Below are positions 11,040 through 23,368 of a stretch of DNA of 64,000 nt, piece after piece (positions within the stretch are counted from its first letter, which is position 1; each line of letters begins with the position of its first letter). This stretch comes from Ashinkailepas kermadecensis (taxonomy: Eukaryota > Arthropoda > Thecostraca > Neolepadidae). Made by a program: the position numbers and the translations under genes. The notes beneath the pieces are model-generated. The model did no database searches and was not told where the DNA came from. It saw nothing but the letters and a program-made list of their open reading frames with translations. The stretch lies in contig JAOTOM010002242.1 of assembly GCA_034440615.1 (NCBI GenBank), positions 1-64,000 of the forward strand, given 5' to 3'.

Positions 11040-11288
11040 CTTACGGCCGAGGAAGTTCCTCCTGCTACCATAGCGGCCGGGGAAGTTCCTCCTGCTACCA
11101 CAGCGGCTGAGGAAGTTCCTCCTGCTAACACAGCGGCCGGGGAAGTTCCTCCTGCTACCACAGCGGCCGAGGAAGTTCCTCTTGCTAACACAGCGGCCGA
11201 GGAAGTTCCTCCTGCTACCACAGCGGCCGAGGAAGTTCCTCCTGCTACCACAGCGGCCGAGGGAAGTTCCTCCTGCTACTCACAGCGT
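11040..11288. repeat. 30-bp minisatellite, about 8 copies
   Basis: Unit beginning CGGCCGAGGAAGTTCCTCCT followed by GCTACCACAG. The AGTTCCTCCTGC core is nearly invariant. Each unit contains the short inverted repeat GAGGAAgttCCTC. The minus-strand GGTSSAAVVA-like ORF is an artefact. Confidence 0.95.
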
Positions 11289-11984
11289 TTGAAGTGTCAG
11301 TAGACTGTTCACTTAGTTGTGTACTATAACTGTTTTTTTTTCAAGCTGCAGTGTTTTGCATTGCATGTGGTCAGGCTTATGTTCGTCCCCTTTAGTGGAG
11401 GAAAAATGTCATCTGATAGAGATAATCTACGTAAGTGAAAAGTTACGTTAAGCCGGCTTATGTGGCATCCGGTATCGAGCAAGCAAGATAGGAAAGGTGA
11501 GAGACGCCGGACATAAACAAAGACAGTGACGCAGAGGGCAAATACACACATAACATACAGGACATACATACGACCCAAAGATCGTGTTAGGCCTTCCACT
11601 GAAGACGCTTCGTGAGCGAAGTATATCTAAAATAATTTGGAATTCATTACAAATTGACAAAATGACAGCATCAGGCTGTCATTTGAACTGATATTCATTC
11701 CGTTCCCCATCCATTTCATGACTTCACTTCTAAAAAAGTAAAATAGATTGTTATAATTTCGTGTTGTGGAGAACCGCGAAAAGGAGATCATCAAAAGGAG
11801 ATCAATGGATCAGAGCGACGTTTCAGATTATACTTCGAGCGGGGTCGAGCTGTTGGAATAAACAGTCCCGCTCAGGTTAAGCTGACCGTCACATCGGGGG
11901 ACAGGATCAATTCATGGTTCATTATTTCCACGCAAGCCCCTTGGAACAACTGGCTAAGGTCCAGGAAAGATGTGTGTGTGTGTG
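11289..11984. other. Unassigned
   Basis: No gene seen. Around 11830-11905 (GGGTCGAGCTGTTGGAATAA) there is a weak resemblance to 5824-5850, just left of SINE C, which may be another decayed copy of that repeat. A short (GT)n lies at 11970-11985. Confidence 0.35.
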
Positions 11985-12388
11985 TCTGTTTCTGGAGGAG
12001 CGTCACAGGTCGCAGTACCACCATGTGTCTGGGGGAGCGTCAGAGGTCGCAGTACCACCGTATGTCTGGGGGAGCGTCAGAGGTCTCAGTACCACCGTGT
12101 GTCTGGAGGACGTCAAAGGTCGCAGTACCACCTTGTGTCTGGGGGGGGGGCGTCAGAGGTCGCAGTACCACCGTGTGTCTGGGGGAGCGTCAAAGGTTGC
12201 AGTACCACCGTGTGTCTGGGGGAGCGTCAAGGACCGTGTGTCTGGGGAGCGTAGGGTCGCAGTACCAACGTGTGTCTGGGGGAGCGTCAGAGGTCGCAGT
12301 ACCACCGTGTGTCTGGAGGAGCGTCAAAGGTTGCAGTACCACCGTGTGTCTGGGGGAGCGTCAAAGGTCACAGTACTACAGGTGTGTA
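11985..12388. repeat. 37-bp minisatellite
   Basis: About eleven copies of a unit beginning GTGTGTCTGGGGGAGCGTCA with GAGGTCGCAGTACCACC. Several copies are shortened or carry extra G. A G-run of ten lies near 12140. Confidence 0.93.
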
Positions 12389-13011
12389 CTTTTTTCGGTT
12401 TGTTAAGTATTGTGATGAAAGCTGTGAAAATAGTAAATTATGCGGCATTTATTGGAGTGAATAATGCGGGGGACTTGAAACGCTGCAACGAAAAAAAAAC
12501 TGTCGGTGTCCGATGTGTGACGGCCGGGCCGATCTATGATGCGACCTACATGATTCGATTGACATACACATGATTTCTTTTCTCTGAAAGTACGCGAGTG
12601 TAGATTCACTTCGCCCTCACTAAAAATATCCAGTATTTCACATATTAGCATGAATGCAGCGAGTGGTGCGTGCATGAATAAGGATTTAGAAGGAAGGAAG
12701 TCGTGTCAGAGTAGAATTGAACAAAGAACAGCCTGGTCAGAGTTGAATAAGGCGGCCACACGCGGACGCATGTCAGCTAGAGGAACACTGGGACAGCTTC
12801 TGGCGCTAAATTTTTCTCCTTTTTAATCGAAATCATTCTTGTAAATGCTAAGCAATCATCTAATGATTGATAGAGCACTTACTCTGTATTAATCGGCAGG
12901 TTTCGATTTACTGGCAGCGACCTTTTGAGTCTGCTGCCGGAAGAAAAAACCTGGCGTTTTTGACTGCTCGCCTGCGTTAACTTCTCATACGAGTTGCAGG
13001 TGGACCGCCGA
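12389..13011. other. Unassigned
   Basis: No coding or repeat signal that I can support. Confidence 0.4.
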
Positions 13012-13448
13012 ACCAGCGACTGAGCGGTCTCACTGCGGCCTCACTGAGCGGTCTCACTGCGGCCTCACTGAGCGGTCTCACTGCGGCCTCACTGAGCGGT
13101 CTCACTGCGGCCTCACTGAGCGGTCTCACTGCGGCCTCACTGAGCGGTCTCACTGCGGCCTCACTGAGCGGTCTCACTGCGGCCTCACTGAGTGGTCTTA
13201 CTGCGGCCTCACTGAGTGGTCTCACTGCGGCCTCACTGAGTGGTCTTACTGCGGCCTCACTGAGCGGTCTCACTGCGGCCTCACTGAGCGGTCTCACTGC
13301 GGCCTCACTGAGCGGTCTCACTGCGGCCTCACTGAGCGGTCTCACTGCGGCCTCACTGAGCGGTCTCACTGCGGCATCACTGAGCGGTCTCACTGCGGCC
13401 TCACTGAGCGGTCTCACTGCGGCCTCACTGAGCGGTCTCACTGCGGCG
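13012..13448. repeat. 24-bp minisatellite, about 18 copies
   Basis: Very homogeneous unit ACTGAGCGGTCTCACTGCGG plus CCTC. Differences are GAGCGG/GAGTGG and CTCACT/CTTACT. The minus-strand AAVRPLSE repeat ORF results from the 24-bp length. Confidence 0.97.
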
Positions 13449-15090
13449 CTTCTGGCTGCGGCGCCTCCAGCCTTGGCGCACGGAATGGAATGCTGGCTTG
13501 ACAAGGCTGGACTGAAATATATTTGTAGCTGTGGAGGATTGAAATATTTGATGATTGAAATATTTGACGAGTTGTTGCAAAACTTGAATGGAAGTACAAA
13601 AGGAAGTCTGAAGTCGCACATAGCAAGACAAATGGCATCTCCGAATGGATAGCCGAACAATTTTCCTCTCCAGCTCCAAGGATTGCAATGCATAAATCCA
13701 ACCATGTTTCGGAGTTATAATCATATTGGAAGCCATGCCCAGTCCTCCGTGTCCAGAATCTAATGTACCAAGAGCATTGTTTCATCTTGCCCCTCCGCAC
13801 ACATTTTGTTTCATACTAAGAGGAAATCTGCTTCTCTAATGGATGCAAATGCAGTATATCGGATTGCGACAATGGAAGAAATGGCATCATTAGATGATGG
13901 CTGCCGCGCGGGACCGTGCATTTCTGTGGAACGCCCGGTGTTCTGCGGTTGGTGTTGGGGAAACATGTAGCACGTGGCCCAACGCCACCGCCTGGCCACA
14001 AGTTAGCGCGGAACGGGCCTGACTTGAATTTAAAGCTATCCAAACATCGGAGCTGAAACCAGTTACGGTTTGAATCTCGTGCCGGCCGCTGTACCACTGC
14101 CGGCGGCAGTGGCTGGCCGACTGTTTGTGCACGTGCTGCAGGCGATCTCGCTATAGGCACAAGGCAGGCCACCGTCGCGCCGGCCGGAGTAGGCGCCGCG
14201 TCGATGGAGATGGCTCCCTGACCGCCGTCTGGGTTCGAGTCCCAGTGCAGCGTGCATTACTTTGGCGTGCAGTGGTCAGACTGAATCCAGGCAGACATTA
14301 GCGTTGTTGCAGGTATGCCATGGAATACGACATAGTTGTAGGTATGCCATGGATGACAATGAACCTGCTCTTTTTCGTGACTCTGTATCTTTTGCATTTC
14401 TATTTGTTTGTTTATACTTGTTGTATTTGTATCTCAAACAATTGTCTCACAGACTATATGTGAAGGGGTAGTAATAATTTATTTGCATCGATTCCGATAT
14501 CAGAGCCATTCGCGCCAACGATGACATTTCAAAAGCATGGACGCAAAGCCGACACTAACATACTTTGTGATGCTCTCAACCTAATGTTGAACCTTCCGTA
14601 CATAGTTTTCCAGCATTCACTTTTGTGACGCCACCGCCTTCCGCTGCAGCTTTCCTGCAGTTGTTGCACATCTGCAGCATTCTGCAGCCCCGTGTCCTTC
14701 TTAGGAAGCGTGCCTTGCATAGCACATCTACTCGAGGCTTTTGTTCCCTTGATGCGCTTTCACAGCAGCAAATCACAGCACAGCAACTGTCACAGCACGT
14801 CACCGACAACATGTACTGTATTTCTCTGCATGCTGTCAGTGACATCTATTGTTTCATTTTTTCCGCTACTATTGGCTGTTGTGGTCGACAGCCTTTTTTG
14901 GTGCTGCAAAGGAACTGCGCCTAAAGTCAGCAAATGCGAGCATGGCTTTTCGCCATTTACTTTTTTATTTTTTGCTTCAGATGCACTTGTTTTTTAGTCA
15001 GAAGTAAATGTTATTTTATGTTATGCTATGTTATTCGGCGTTTGCAAACCCCTGGCATGGTGGATCACTACCGACCCTGCATCACGATAC
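13449..15090. other. Unassigned; perfect T-arm-like hairpin at 14229-14245
   Basis: No gene recognised in either strand. CTGGGTTCGAGTCCCAG at 14229-14245 is a perfect tRNA T-arm/box B, but no matching D-arm or acceptor stem is found, so it is probably part of a degraded SINE. The 13900-14230 part is GC-rich, the 14380-15030 part T-rich. Confidence 0.4.
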
Positions 15091-15097
15091 AGCCGAC

Positions 15098-16530
15098 TGC
15101 TGCCGACCCCGTGTGGCGGTATGTCACTGCTGCCGACCCCGTGTGGCGGTATGTCACTGCTGCCGACCCCGTGTGGCGGGCTGTCACTGCTGCCGACCCC
15201 GTGTGGCGGTATGTCACTGCTGCCGACCCCGTGTGGCGGTATGTCACTGCTGCCGACCCCGTGTGGCGGGCTGTCACTGCTGCCGACCCCGTGTGGCGGG
15301 CTGTCACTGCTGCCGACCCCGTGTGGCGGTATGTCACTGCTGCCGACCCCGTGTGGTGGTATGTCACTGCTGCCGACCCCGTGTGGCGGTATGTCATGCT
15401 GCCGACCCCGTGTGGTGGTATGTCACTGCTGCCGACCCCGTGTGGCGGTATGTCCTGCTGCCGACCCCGTGTGGCGGGATGTCACTGCTGCCGACCCCGT
15501 GTGGCGGTATGTCACTGCTGCCGACCCCGTGTGGCGGTATGTCACTGCTGCCGACCCCGTGTGGCGGGCTGTCACTGCTGCCGACCCCGTGTGGCGGTAT
15601 GTCACTGCTGCCGACCCCGTGTGGCGGTATGTCACTGCTGCCGACCCCGTGTGGCGGTATGTCCTGCTGCCGACCCCGTGTGGCGGGCTGTCACGCTGCC
15701 GACCCCGTGTGGCGGTATGTCCTGCTGCCGATCCCGTGTGGCGGTATGTCACTGCGTCGACCCCGTGTGGTGGTATGTCACTGCTGCCGACCCCGTGTGG
15801 CGGGCTGTCACTGCTGCCGACCCCGTGTGGCGGGCTGTCACTGCTGCCGACCCCGTGTGGCGGGCTGTCACTGCTGCGACCCCGTGTGACAGTATGTCAC
15901 TGCTGCCGACCCCGTGTGGCGGTATGTCACTGCTGCCGACCCCGTGGGGCGGTATGTCACTGCTGCCGACCCCGTGTGGCGGTATGTCACTGCTGCCGAC
16001 CCCGTGTGGCGGTATGTCACTGCTGCCGACCCCGTGTGGCGGGCTGTCACTGCTGCCGACCCCGTGTGGTGGTATGTCACTGCTGCCGACCCCGTGTGGC
16101 GGTATGTCACTGCTGCCGACCCCGTGTGGCGGTATGTCACTGCTGCCGACCCCGTGTGGCGGTATGTCACTGCTGCCGACCCCGTGTGGCGGTATGTCAC
16201 TGCTGCCGACCCCGTGTGGCGGGCTGTCACTGCTGCCGACCCCGTGTGGCTGTATTTCACTGCTGCCGACCCCGTGTGGCTGTATTTCCTGCTGCCGACC
16301 CCGTGTGGCGGGCTGTCACTGCTGCCGACCCCGTGTGGCGGTATTTCACGCTGCCGACCCCGTGTGTGGTATGTCACTGCTGCCGACCCCGTGTGGCGGT
16401 GTGTCCTGCTGCCTACCCCGTGTGGCGGTATGTCACTGCTGCCGACCCCGTGTGGCGGGCTGTCACTGCTGCCGACCCCGTGTGGCTGTATTTCACTGCT
16501 GCCGACCCCGTGTGGCGGTACAGCCGACTG
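15098..16530. repeat. 30-bp minisatellite, about 48 copies
   Basis: Unit GCTGCCGACCCCGTGTGGCG plus GTATGTCACT. Main variants are GCGGTATG, GCGGGCTG and GCTGTATT. Single-base deletions (for example near 15393, 15452, 15660, 15880) shift frame, so the three long ORFs spanning it change phase. These ORFs are artefacts. Confidence 0.97.
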
Positions 16531-17106
16531 CCATCAACGGCGGTTGACGTTATCTTAGTGTGGCCGCTCAGCACCTGCAGCCTCATTACTATACGGCCGG
16601 GCGGCCGATGACGGCGGGTACAGCCGTCACCTGCTGGTCGCCGCCAGGAGCGGCAGCTGCAGCTGCCAGCTGGCACCGCCAGCTGTCGCCGGCCGTGTGA
16701 GTGACGCATCGGTGTCGGTCCGACCGCGGCCTCGGCGGCGGCGCTGGGTGCATCCCAACGGCCGTGGTGCTTTGACAGCAGTGGTGGTCCGGCTTTGAAC
16801 TGTTGTGAATTATAGGGTGCGCTTGGAAACCATTCACAAAGGAAGCATGTCTAAGCGAGCCTCTGCAAGGTAATGAATACCATGTGCCACTGTCGTTCGT
16901 TGACATGGTGTTAGCGTAATTAGTTATCATATTTATTGCCATGAGAGTGTCGCGAAAGGTATCATCTCCCTGACAATATTACCACTGCGCTGCGTCTACA
17001 CCTTAGTTGGTAGACCATCAACCTTCGTCGCTCTTCTCTATCCTGGCGAGGTTGCGTTCTAGTCGCCACTCGCGCTCAATTTTGACCCTCGGCTAGGAGG
17101 GTCGGC
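16531..17106. other. Unassigned, GC-rich left half
   Basis: No supported gene. 16590-16790 is GC-rich with dense CpG. The rest is ordinary. Confidence 0.4.
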
Positions 17107-17255
17107 TGGAAACCGGCCCGACAACCGGCCCGACAACCGGCCCGACAACCGGCCCGACAACCGGCCCGACAACCGGCCCGACAACCGGCCCGACAACCGG
17201 CCCGACAACCGGCCCGACAACGCCAGACAACCGGCCCGACAACGCCAGACAACCG
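17107..17255. repeat. 12-bp minisatellite
   Basis: About eleven copies of CCGGCCCGACAA, ending in variants with CGCCAGACAA. Confidence 0.95.
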
Positions 17256-17895
17256 GATGACTGTTTGGCGTTGGCGACACGATAAATCTTAAATGCAATG
17301 GTGGCGTTACATTGAAGTTCTGCCCTCCAGGCGGATGGTTCAGCGCGTGTATAGCGACCTGCTCGGCACGACATAGAACCCGGCAGAGCCACCTCATCAA
17401 TTATTGGGATGAATGTCCTCTATAAATAATGAAATGCAAGATCACTCTGTGGGTGGATTTACTCTTGCACGTGCGCGCCAGTAGCACGCACCGTACCGCC
17501 AGCCGGCCGCGGTCTTGTCTGGCCGACTGAGTGCCTGCGACCAGTGACGTCACTGCTGCCGGCCAGTGACGCATGTGTAGCCGGGCAGCCAGCCAACTAT
17601 CGGCCCACCTCAGCACAGCACAGCTCCACCACTCACTCCGGACGCGGCCGCCGCGCCGCCTGCGCCGCATTGTTTCACGGCCGACGGGCCGTGGCGACTG
17701 GCCGGCACTTGCAGTGCGGAGATATCCATAAACGCCGGCCGGCTGGTTGGCCGCTATCGACGGCCCGATCGCGGCTGGAATTTGGGCGCGGCGGCTGTCC
17801 GTCTGCCTCGGCGGATCTGCAGACCGCGTGATCAGTGCCAGCTGTAGCCCTTCAGACCCCATAGAACACTCGCGACCCGGTGACCCTGCACCCCA
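17256..17895. other. GC-rich island with a perfect CRE palindrome
   Basis: CpG-dense from 17460 to 17830. AGTGACGTCACT near 17542 contains the full TGACGTCA. There is no recognised protein. This resembles the island at 3000-3800, which also has two TGACGTCA sites. Confidence 0.35.
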
Positions 17896-18203
17896 GTCAG
17901 AAAGTCAAAAAGTGTTTAGACTTAATAAGAGCCACAAGAGCCCATCCAGTTAAGTCTGTAAATGGAAGATACCATAAGCCCAGTAAAAAGAACCACCCCA
18001 ACTATCACCACGTAAAGAAACCATCCACCAACATCCCACACACCTATCAATGCCTATCTACCCAAGCTATCGAACCCTATTCCCTGATCCCCCTCAACAC
18101 ATGTGGATTGAACTTTCTAGCTACTACTATACTAACAACTTTCAAACCGCATCCATGCCCGCTTAAAAGTGTCTGTGCCGTACACACCCACCTAGCACGA
18201 ATC

Positions 18204-21137
18204 TCACCCCATCCACCACAAATCAGAAAACAAAAACAAAATTTTCCTGTCTAAAAAATTGGTCCATCCTACTTTTAAATACATTAAATGAGGAACTCCC
18301 ACAACATCAGCAGGCAGCCTATTCCACTGATCAACAACCCTTTGACTGAAGACCTGTTGTCGCTTAACTGTCCTACATCTCAACTTGTCTAACCTGAATT
18401 GATGACGCCTATGTGATACTCTAAACTGAAGAGCATCATTCAAATTGACCTGATATAGTCCTTTAACAATTTTGTACATTTCAATCATGTCCCCCCTTAA
18501 TCTCCTATACTTGAGTGAGTACATATCTAATGCCACAAGCCTTTCTCCATATTCTGAGTTTCCTATTCCACTGATGAGTCTAGTTGCTTTGCGCTGCACT
18601 CTTTCTAACATACATATATCTTTTCTAGGTAGGTGTTCCATGTTTGTACAGAATATTCCAAGTTGGGTCGCACATATGCTAAGTACAGTTTTTTTTTCAT
18701 GACTTCCTTGCTATTATATCTCACACTTCTATTAATGAGTCCCAGTATTCTGAGTGCCTTGTTCCTACCTGAGATACATTGTTTTCCTGCTTTAAGGTCT
18801 TCTGAAACCAACACACCTAAGTCTCTTTCCTCTTCAATAACATTCCCTCCCTCCCATTGTATATCTGAAAGTCTCACCTCCAGACCCCAGATGCATAACC
18901 TTACACTTATGATAGTTGAAGGACATCTGCCATTGATCAGTCCACTTTTTTTAAGTCCCCCGAGTCTAGTTGAATATTACTAGAGTGATCACTACTGTTT
19001 GCCACTCATACCAGCTTGATGTCATCAGCAAATTTGAGCACTCTATTCCACAGCCTAACCTCAATGTTTTGTATTTAATAAATTTAATCCGAGTTCTTGT
19101 TGGGGTGGCTTTATGAACCAGGGTCCTTTGCTAAGCAGAGCTTGTTGCACGAACCCTGGCCCCACCACCCGATCCATTAATTACAGTTCAACGGCAGAAT
19201 TTTGACCGAAAGTTTAACGTGCCGTCAATGCACCGACACGGCCGCCCGGTAGCTCATCCCCGACCTTATCGGGCCAGCTGCCAACTGACCCTCCCAACCC
19301 GGGGCTAAATGCGAGCGCGCGAAGCGACTCGAAGCCTACGTTCCCAGGACAGGGGAGACCAGAGCAGGCCAGCGCTCTAACTAACTGCGCTATCGGGACG
19401 GCAAATTGTTGTTATTCACAAAGATGATAAAGATAAGTGGCGCTAGAACAGAGCCCTGTGATACTCCACTTAGAACATCCTTCCAATCAGATTTACATCC
19501 ATTTGGCACTACCTTTTGTTTCCTTCTCCTAAACATGCTTCAATCCAGCCTATAACTTTTCCATCAATCCCATGCTGCTGTAGTTAATGAATTAGCCACC
19601 TATGTGGAACTTTATCAAAAGCTTTGCTAAAGTCCAGGTACACAACATCCATCCTGCTTTGATTGTCTACTTCTTTAGTAACATACTCCATGAACTCCAA
19701 TAGGTTAGATAAACAAGACTTTTGAGATCGAAATCCATGTTGAGTATCCCTTAAAAGGTTGTGCCTATCAAGATGAATCTGAACATTCTGTTTAACCAGA
19801 TTTGCTAGTACCTTACAAACTATTGAGGTCAAACTGACTGGCCTGTAGTTTCCTACACACTTCATACTTCCATTTTTGAAAATCGGTGCTACATTTGCAT
19901 TTCTCCAATCTTCAGTACTTCAGAATATTCCATAGACCGCCTGGAAATTATAACTAGGGGAATTGCTAAAGCTTTAGCACACTCTACTAAGATCCTAGCA
20001 TATATATCATCTGGTCCAGAAGCTTCATTAGGTTTTATATTCCGGAACTGCTTTTCTACAGCTTCTGTAGTTATTGTAAGATCATCCAGCCTATCATCTG
20101 TCATGGCATAACCTTCAGTTGTTTCTATTGTAACAAAATTATCTTTAATAAAGACTTGATGAGAATTGCTTGCTTAGGGGTTCCACAATATTACAATCAT
20201 CAACCACTATTTCCCATCTACTTCCAGTTGTCCTACACTACACTTTTAGCCTCAAATTTGTAGAAGCTAAAGAATCTCTTAGCATTACCTGCTGAATATT
20301 CTCGAGCTAATTTGATTTCAGCCAGTCTTTTAGATGCTCTAACACACGTCCTAACTTTATTTCTAGCTATTTTGTATGAGCCCTTCAATATGTCTTCCCA
20401 ATGAATTTCGTTCAGGGAGATCCTGAACTCGTTGTAATTCTCTTTAGCAAAATTTTGAATCAATGTTTTATTGGTTCCTACACTTCCAACATACAATGAG
20501 AAGCGTATAATGTTGTGATCACCATTACCAAAGGTCCTCCTATGTTCACATTTTGTACAAAATGTTCCTCATTAGTAAGCACAAGATCTAATATTTCATA
20601 TTCCCTTTTAGGTTAATGTGTCATTTGAAAGAATACATTTTCCTCAAAACAAGCCATGAAACCTCTTCCTGATTTGTTTAGACCTATAGTTTTGCTTCCC
20701 AATCCTGTTATGTTGAAATCCCCCAACAAAACAGTTATCTCCTGTACTCTCCCACTTATCTCTTTCTGCATCAACCTGTCCATGTTTTTATTCTGGTCTG
20801 GAGGTCTATAGAATGCCCCAATCCTAAATTGTGTTCCATTCTTCAGAATGATATCTCACCACAAGGATTATACTCCTTCACTATGTACACCATCCTCTAT
20901 GGAATGACATTTCATTACTTGCCTGACATACAAGAGTATACCTCCTGCTATCCTTGCCTTCCTTTCATAAGCATGCATGTTGTAGCCTGTCAATTCAAAT
21001 GCTTTCAAGTTGTCTCCAAAAATGTTTTCATTAACCCATGCCTCTGCTATGCATACCAAATCCAGCTTTTCAGACAACATATATGCATGCAGTTCCCCAA
21101 TTTTGTTCCTAACACTTCTGGCATTGATATAAATCAT
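18204..21137 (-). pseudogene. CR1 ORF2 (endonuclease-reverse transcriptase), broken
   Basis: ORF2 starts MIYINARSVRNKIGEL, where the Asn is the first catalytic residue of an APE-type endonuclease. CIAEAW carries the catalytic Glu. The linker holds EASGPDDI. RT begins NYRPVSLTS and reaches motif A YLDFSKAFDKV before it is cut by the SINE. After the SINE come DLGVLVSEDL, YVRPNLEYSVQTW and, near the end, VVDQWNRLPADVVG, all typical of the CR1 C-terminus. Open stretches lie at 20868-21137, 20233-20496, 19889-20104, 19584-19865, 18605-18877 and 18204-18641. At least four frameshifts or stops separate them. Normal function would be nicking target DNA and copying the element's RNA; this copy cannot. 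Confidence 0.88.
19088..19402 (-). mobile_element. tRNA-derived SINE, family A, copy 2 (inside CR1)
   Basis: 315 bp, full-length homolog of 1614-1927. Minus-strand head GATAGCGCAGTTAGTTAGAG (box A) and a box-B-like GCTTCGAGTCGCTTC. The 3' end is the AT-rich stretch 19068-19087. Comparison with the uninterrupted CR1 at 52497-52530 shows AATGTT on the left and AATTGTT on the right, a plausible short target-site duplication. The SINE is therefore younger than the CR1 copy. Confidence 0.85.
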
Positions 21138-21322
21138 GATAAAACTATTCCTTCCTTTGCTTGCAATACTTCTCTCTTTATCAGCTACATCCCCCCATGA
21201 CTTGCCTAGTTTCCCTGTTTCCTACTGAGAGCCTCCTCATACCTATTGCTGAACAATTCCACTCCTCTCTTGTTCAGATGTAACCCATATAATGCAAACA
21301 TTTCAGTCCTCCCCATGCTCTC

Positions 21323-21959
21323 GAATTTCCAGAAATTCAAAGGCTTTTCAGGGAATCCAGAAGAAGAAAAGTCCATCTCTGTTGCAAAATATGCAGTCTT
21401 CTGGTATGCAAATCAACTATTTGGTGCTAACGATTATCACGGCGGTAACTGGTCTGGAGTGACAAGTGTTCGGTTTGCCGCAGCCGTGATTTGACGTAGA
21501 TCGGTAGACATTGCCCATTTTTATACCATATGTTGAATTCTGGTTCTGACTCATGATATCCAGATTCTGCCGCGTTCACATCGAACTGATTGCGCACAAC
21601 CAATGACGCGGGCTAATGGCAGGAAGTTCAAGGCCCAGCACTGGGCCTGTTGCTAGCACAATTGGCATAGTATAATACTCGGTTGTGTATCAGCTTAAGC
21701 TGCTAAGCATCTGAATTTGTTTGCTGGTTGCACGGCTAGCATGGTTGGGAAATTCACGTCCATTATGTTCCGAGTGTACAATTTGTTCTGTTCTTGTATG
21801 CCAAGGTCGTGCTCCACCTATCCGCGTTTGTCCGTCGGACCGATGTCGCAAGGTTGCAACGAAGCGATTGACGATAATTTGTAGCGTTTTTGGAGGCTTG
21901 ATTCCGCATTGTTCATGCCACGCTATTGAAGTCAAGGAAAACGATTTCCTGTTATTTAA
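21323..21959. other. Unassigned
   Basis: No gene recognised. The minus-strand frame of the next feature continues here to 21690 but loses any similarity I can identify. Confidence 0.35.
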
Positions 21960-22190
21960 CCACAATCGTGGACCCGGCCCATAAACCTTCCCAAATCCCC
22001 GGTTCCCACTCAATTTGCCACTTTTCCTGACAGCCCCCTCGTCGACAGCGCACTTGCAGCAATCTTGCAGCATATCGTAGCTGTGGAACTCGGCTACCTT
22101 GTGATGAGTGCACGTGGAACGGGGGTGCATGCAGAACGTGCATCCATCGCCGAAAAGGATTGCATCATGCAATTCGCCAAACGCCCACAA
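21960..22190 (-). pseudogene. Possible CACTA-like transposase fragment
   Basis: The minus-strand translation contains DGCTFCMHP, a downstream His pair, a C-C-K-C cluster and VYGPGPRL. In animal EnSpm/CACTA-type transposases a C-x2-C-x-H knuckle is followed after 50-60 residues by a GPSPL-like motif, and the spacing here is similar. This is a weak, memory-based match over about 60 residues. No termini or catalytic triad are seen. It could equally be an unrelated open frame. Confidence 0.25.
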
Positions 22191-22340
22191 CGGCGCGGTG
22201 TCCGGGCGACCCTACACCGGGCGGCCATGCTGTGGTGCTCGGGTCCAATTGTTGTGCTCTGTTCTGCTGCAAACCGCCACTAATCCAGCCCCGTTTACTG
22301 GGTGGTCTGGCGTCCGGTACAGAAAGGTACAATACATACA
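22191..22340. other. Spacer before the AC repeat
   Basis: Nothing recognised. Confidence 0.35.
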
Positions 22341-22346
22341 TACACA

Positions 22347-22399
<53 letters not shown>
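22341..22399. repeat. (AC)n microsatellite
   Basis: About 50 bp of (CA)n, with imperfect ATACATACACAC on the left. Confidence 0.97.
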
Positions 22400-22401
<2 letters not shown>

Positions 22402-22790
22402 GTGTTTGCCGTGACTACCGAGGACTATGTCTGGGCGGTCACTAACGAGGACACCCTTTATTTACCACCTGAGAAGCATCTATTTTTTATCGGTGATAGA
22501 ACATGATCTGCTGAGTAAGATGGAGGGTCAATTTGGGAGGAAACATGAAATTGTTGGCTCCCAGTGTGGATTGAATTACCGAGGACTTCGGCAAAACCGA
22601 GGACGTTGTGTGTCCATACATGTTTATCGTGAATACCGAGGACAATGTGTGTCCATGCACGTTTATCGTGATTTCCGAGGACAATGTGTGTCCACATACA
22701 TGTTTATCGTGAATACCGAGGACAATGTGTGTCCATACATGATAATCGTGTACACCGAGGACCGTTGCCTGATGGTCACCAACGGCAACA
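22400..22790. repeat. CCGAGGAC-containing minisatellite, about 40-bp unit
   Basis: Four clear units built on ATACCGAGGACAATGTGTGT followed by CCATACATGTTTATCGTGA at 22600-22760. Looser copies of ACCGAGGAC occur back to 22415. The same ACCGAGGA motif, again next to (AC)n, recurs at 40408-40560. Confidence 0.8.
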
Positions 22791-23357
22791 TCATTTGAAA
22801 TGTGAAAACAGTACGTGTGCTATTGATCCTAATAGTGTATCTGTGCGGTCTTATGTGTCTGTGAAAAGTCCTATTTCGAGTTCATCATGGATTCGTAGCA
22901 TAATGCTCAAAATCGTGAAGGAGAGGGGAAATGAAAGCGAGGAAATTTACCCAATTGAAAACCTGTTAGATTCTTGCCACAGATGAGCGAAAATTGTGGG
23001 GTATTTACACCACTGGAGAAGGCTTAGATAAGTCGCTCGTTTAGATCTATCTATCGTTTCGATGACAAGTGCACCTTTTATCCGAAAAGTGCCCGAAAAG
23101 CATCGGAGAACTAATTCCCATGCATGCAAGTTGCACTTTTCTCAGTCTCAATGTCCACGCTCTCTAATGTGACTTTCAGAGAGGCATTCATTAACTGAGG
23201 CGTTGTCAGGATACCATCCTGGGTATGCCACCAGCCAAAACGGCCATCTGTCCGTGGAACATGAAACGTGAAAAGCATATCCCCAGTTTTGTTTTCTCCA
23301 TATGAGTAGAATGTGTGCTTTGCTCGATAAGGATTTGACTTCAATCTGTAACAAACG
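22791..23357. other. Unassigned
   Basis: No coding family or repeat recognised on either strand. Confidence 0.4.
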
Positions 23358-23368
23358 CCCTATTTTAG

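Larger units (their letters stand above)
17896..21322 (-). mobile_element. CR1-clade non-LTR retrotransposon, copy 1 (5'-truncated)
   Basis: On the minus strand this runs, from high to low coordinates, through the tail of ORF1 (21320-21200), ORF2 endonuclease, reverse transcriptase, thumb/C-terminal region and a 3' UTR. The UTR ends in a GGGCTCTTGTGGCTCTTATT-type terminus shared by other copies here. 5' truncation is normal for target-primed reverse transcription. The copy is split by a family A SINE at 19088-19402. Homologous copies: 26900-27400, 29020-31165 and 49156-54123. Confidence 0.9.

Noticed and set aside
12977..13705. 242-codon minus-strand ORF
   Set aside because: Mostly AAVRPLSE repeats from the 24-bp minisatellite.
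14229..14245. tRNA gene from a perfect T-arm
   Set aside because: No matching D-arm, anticodon arm or acceptor stem nearby.
14934..16611. Three overlapping ORFs over 290-537 codons
   Set aside because: All lie in the 30-bp array, change phase with each single-base deletion and exist on both strands.
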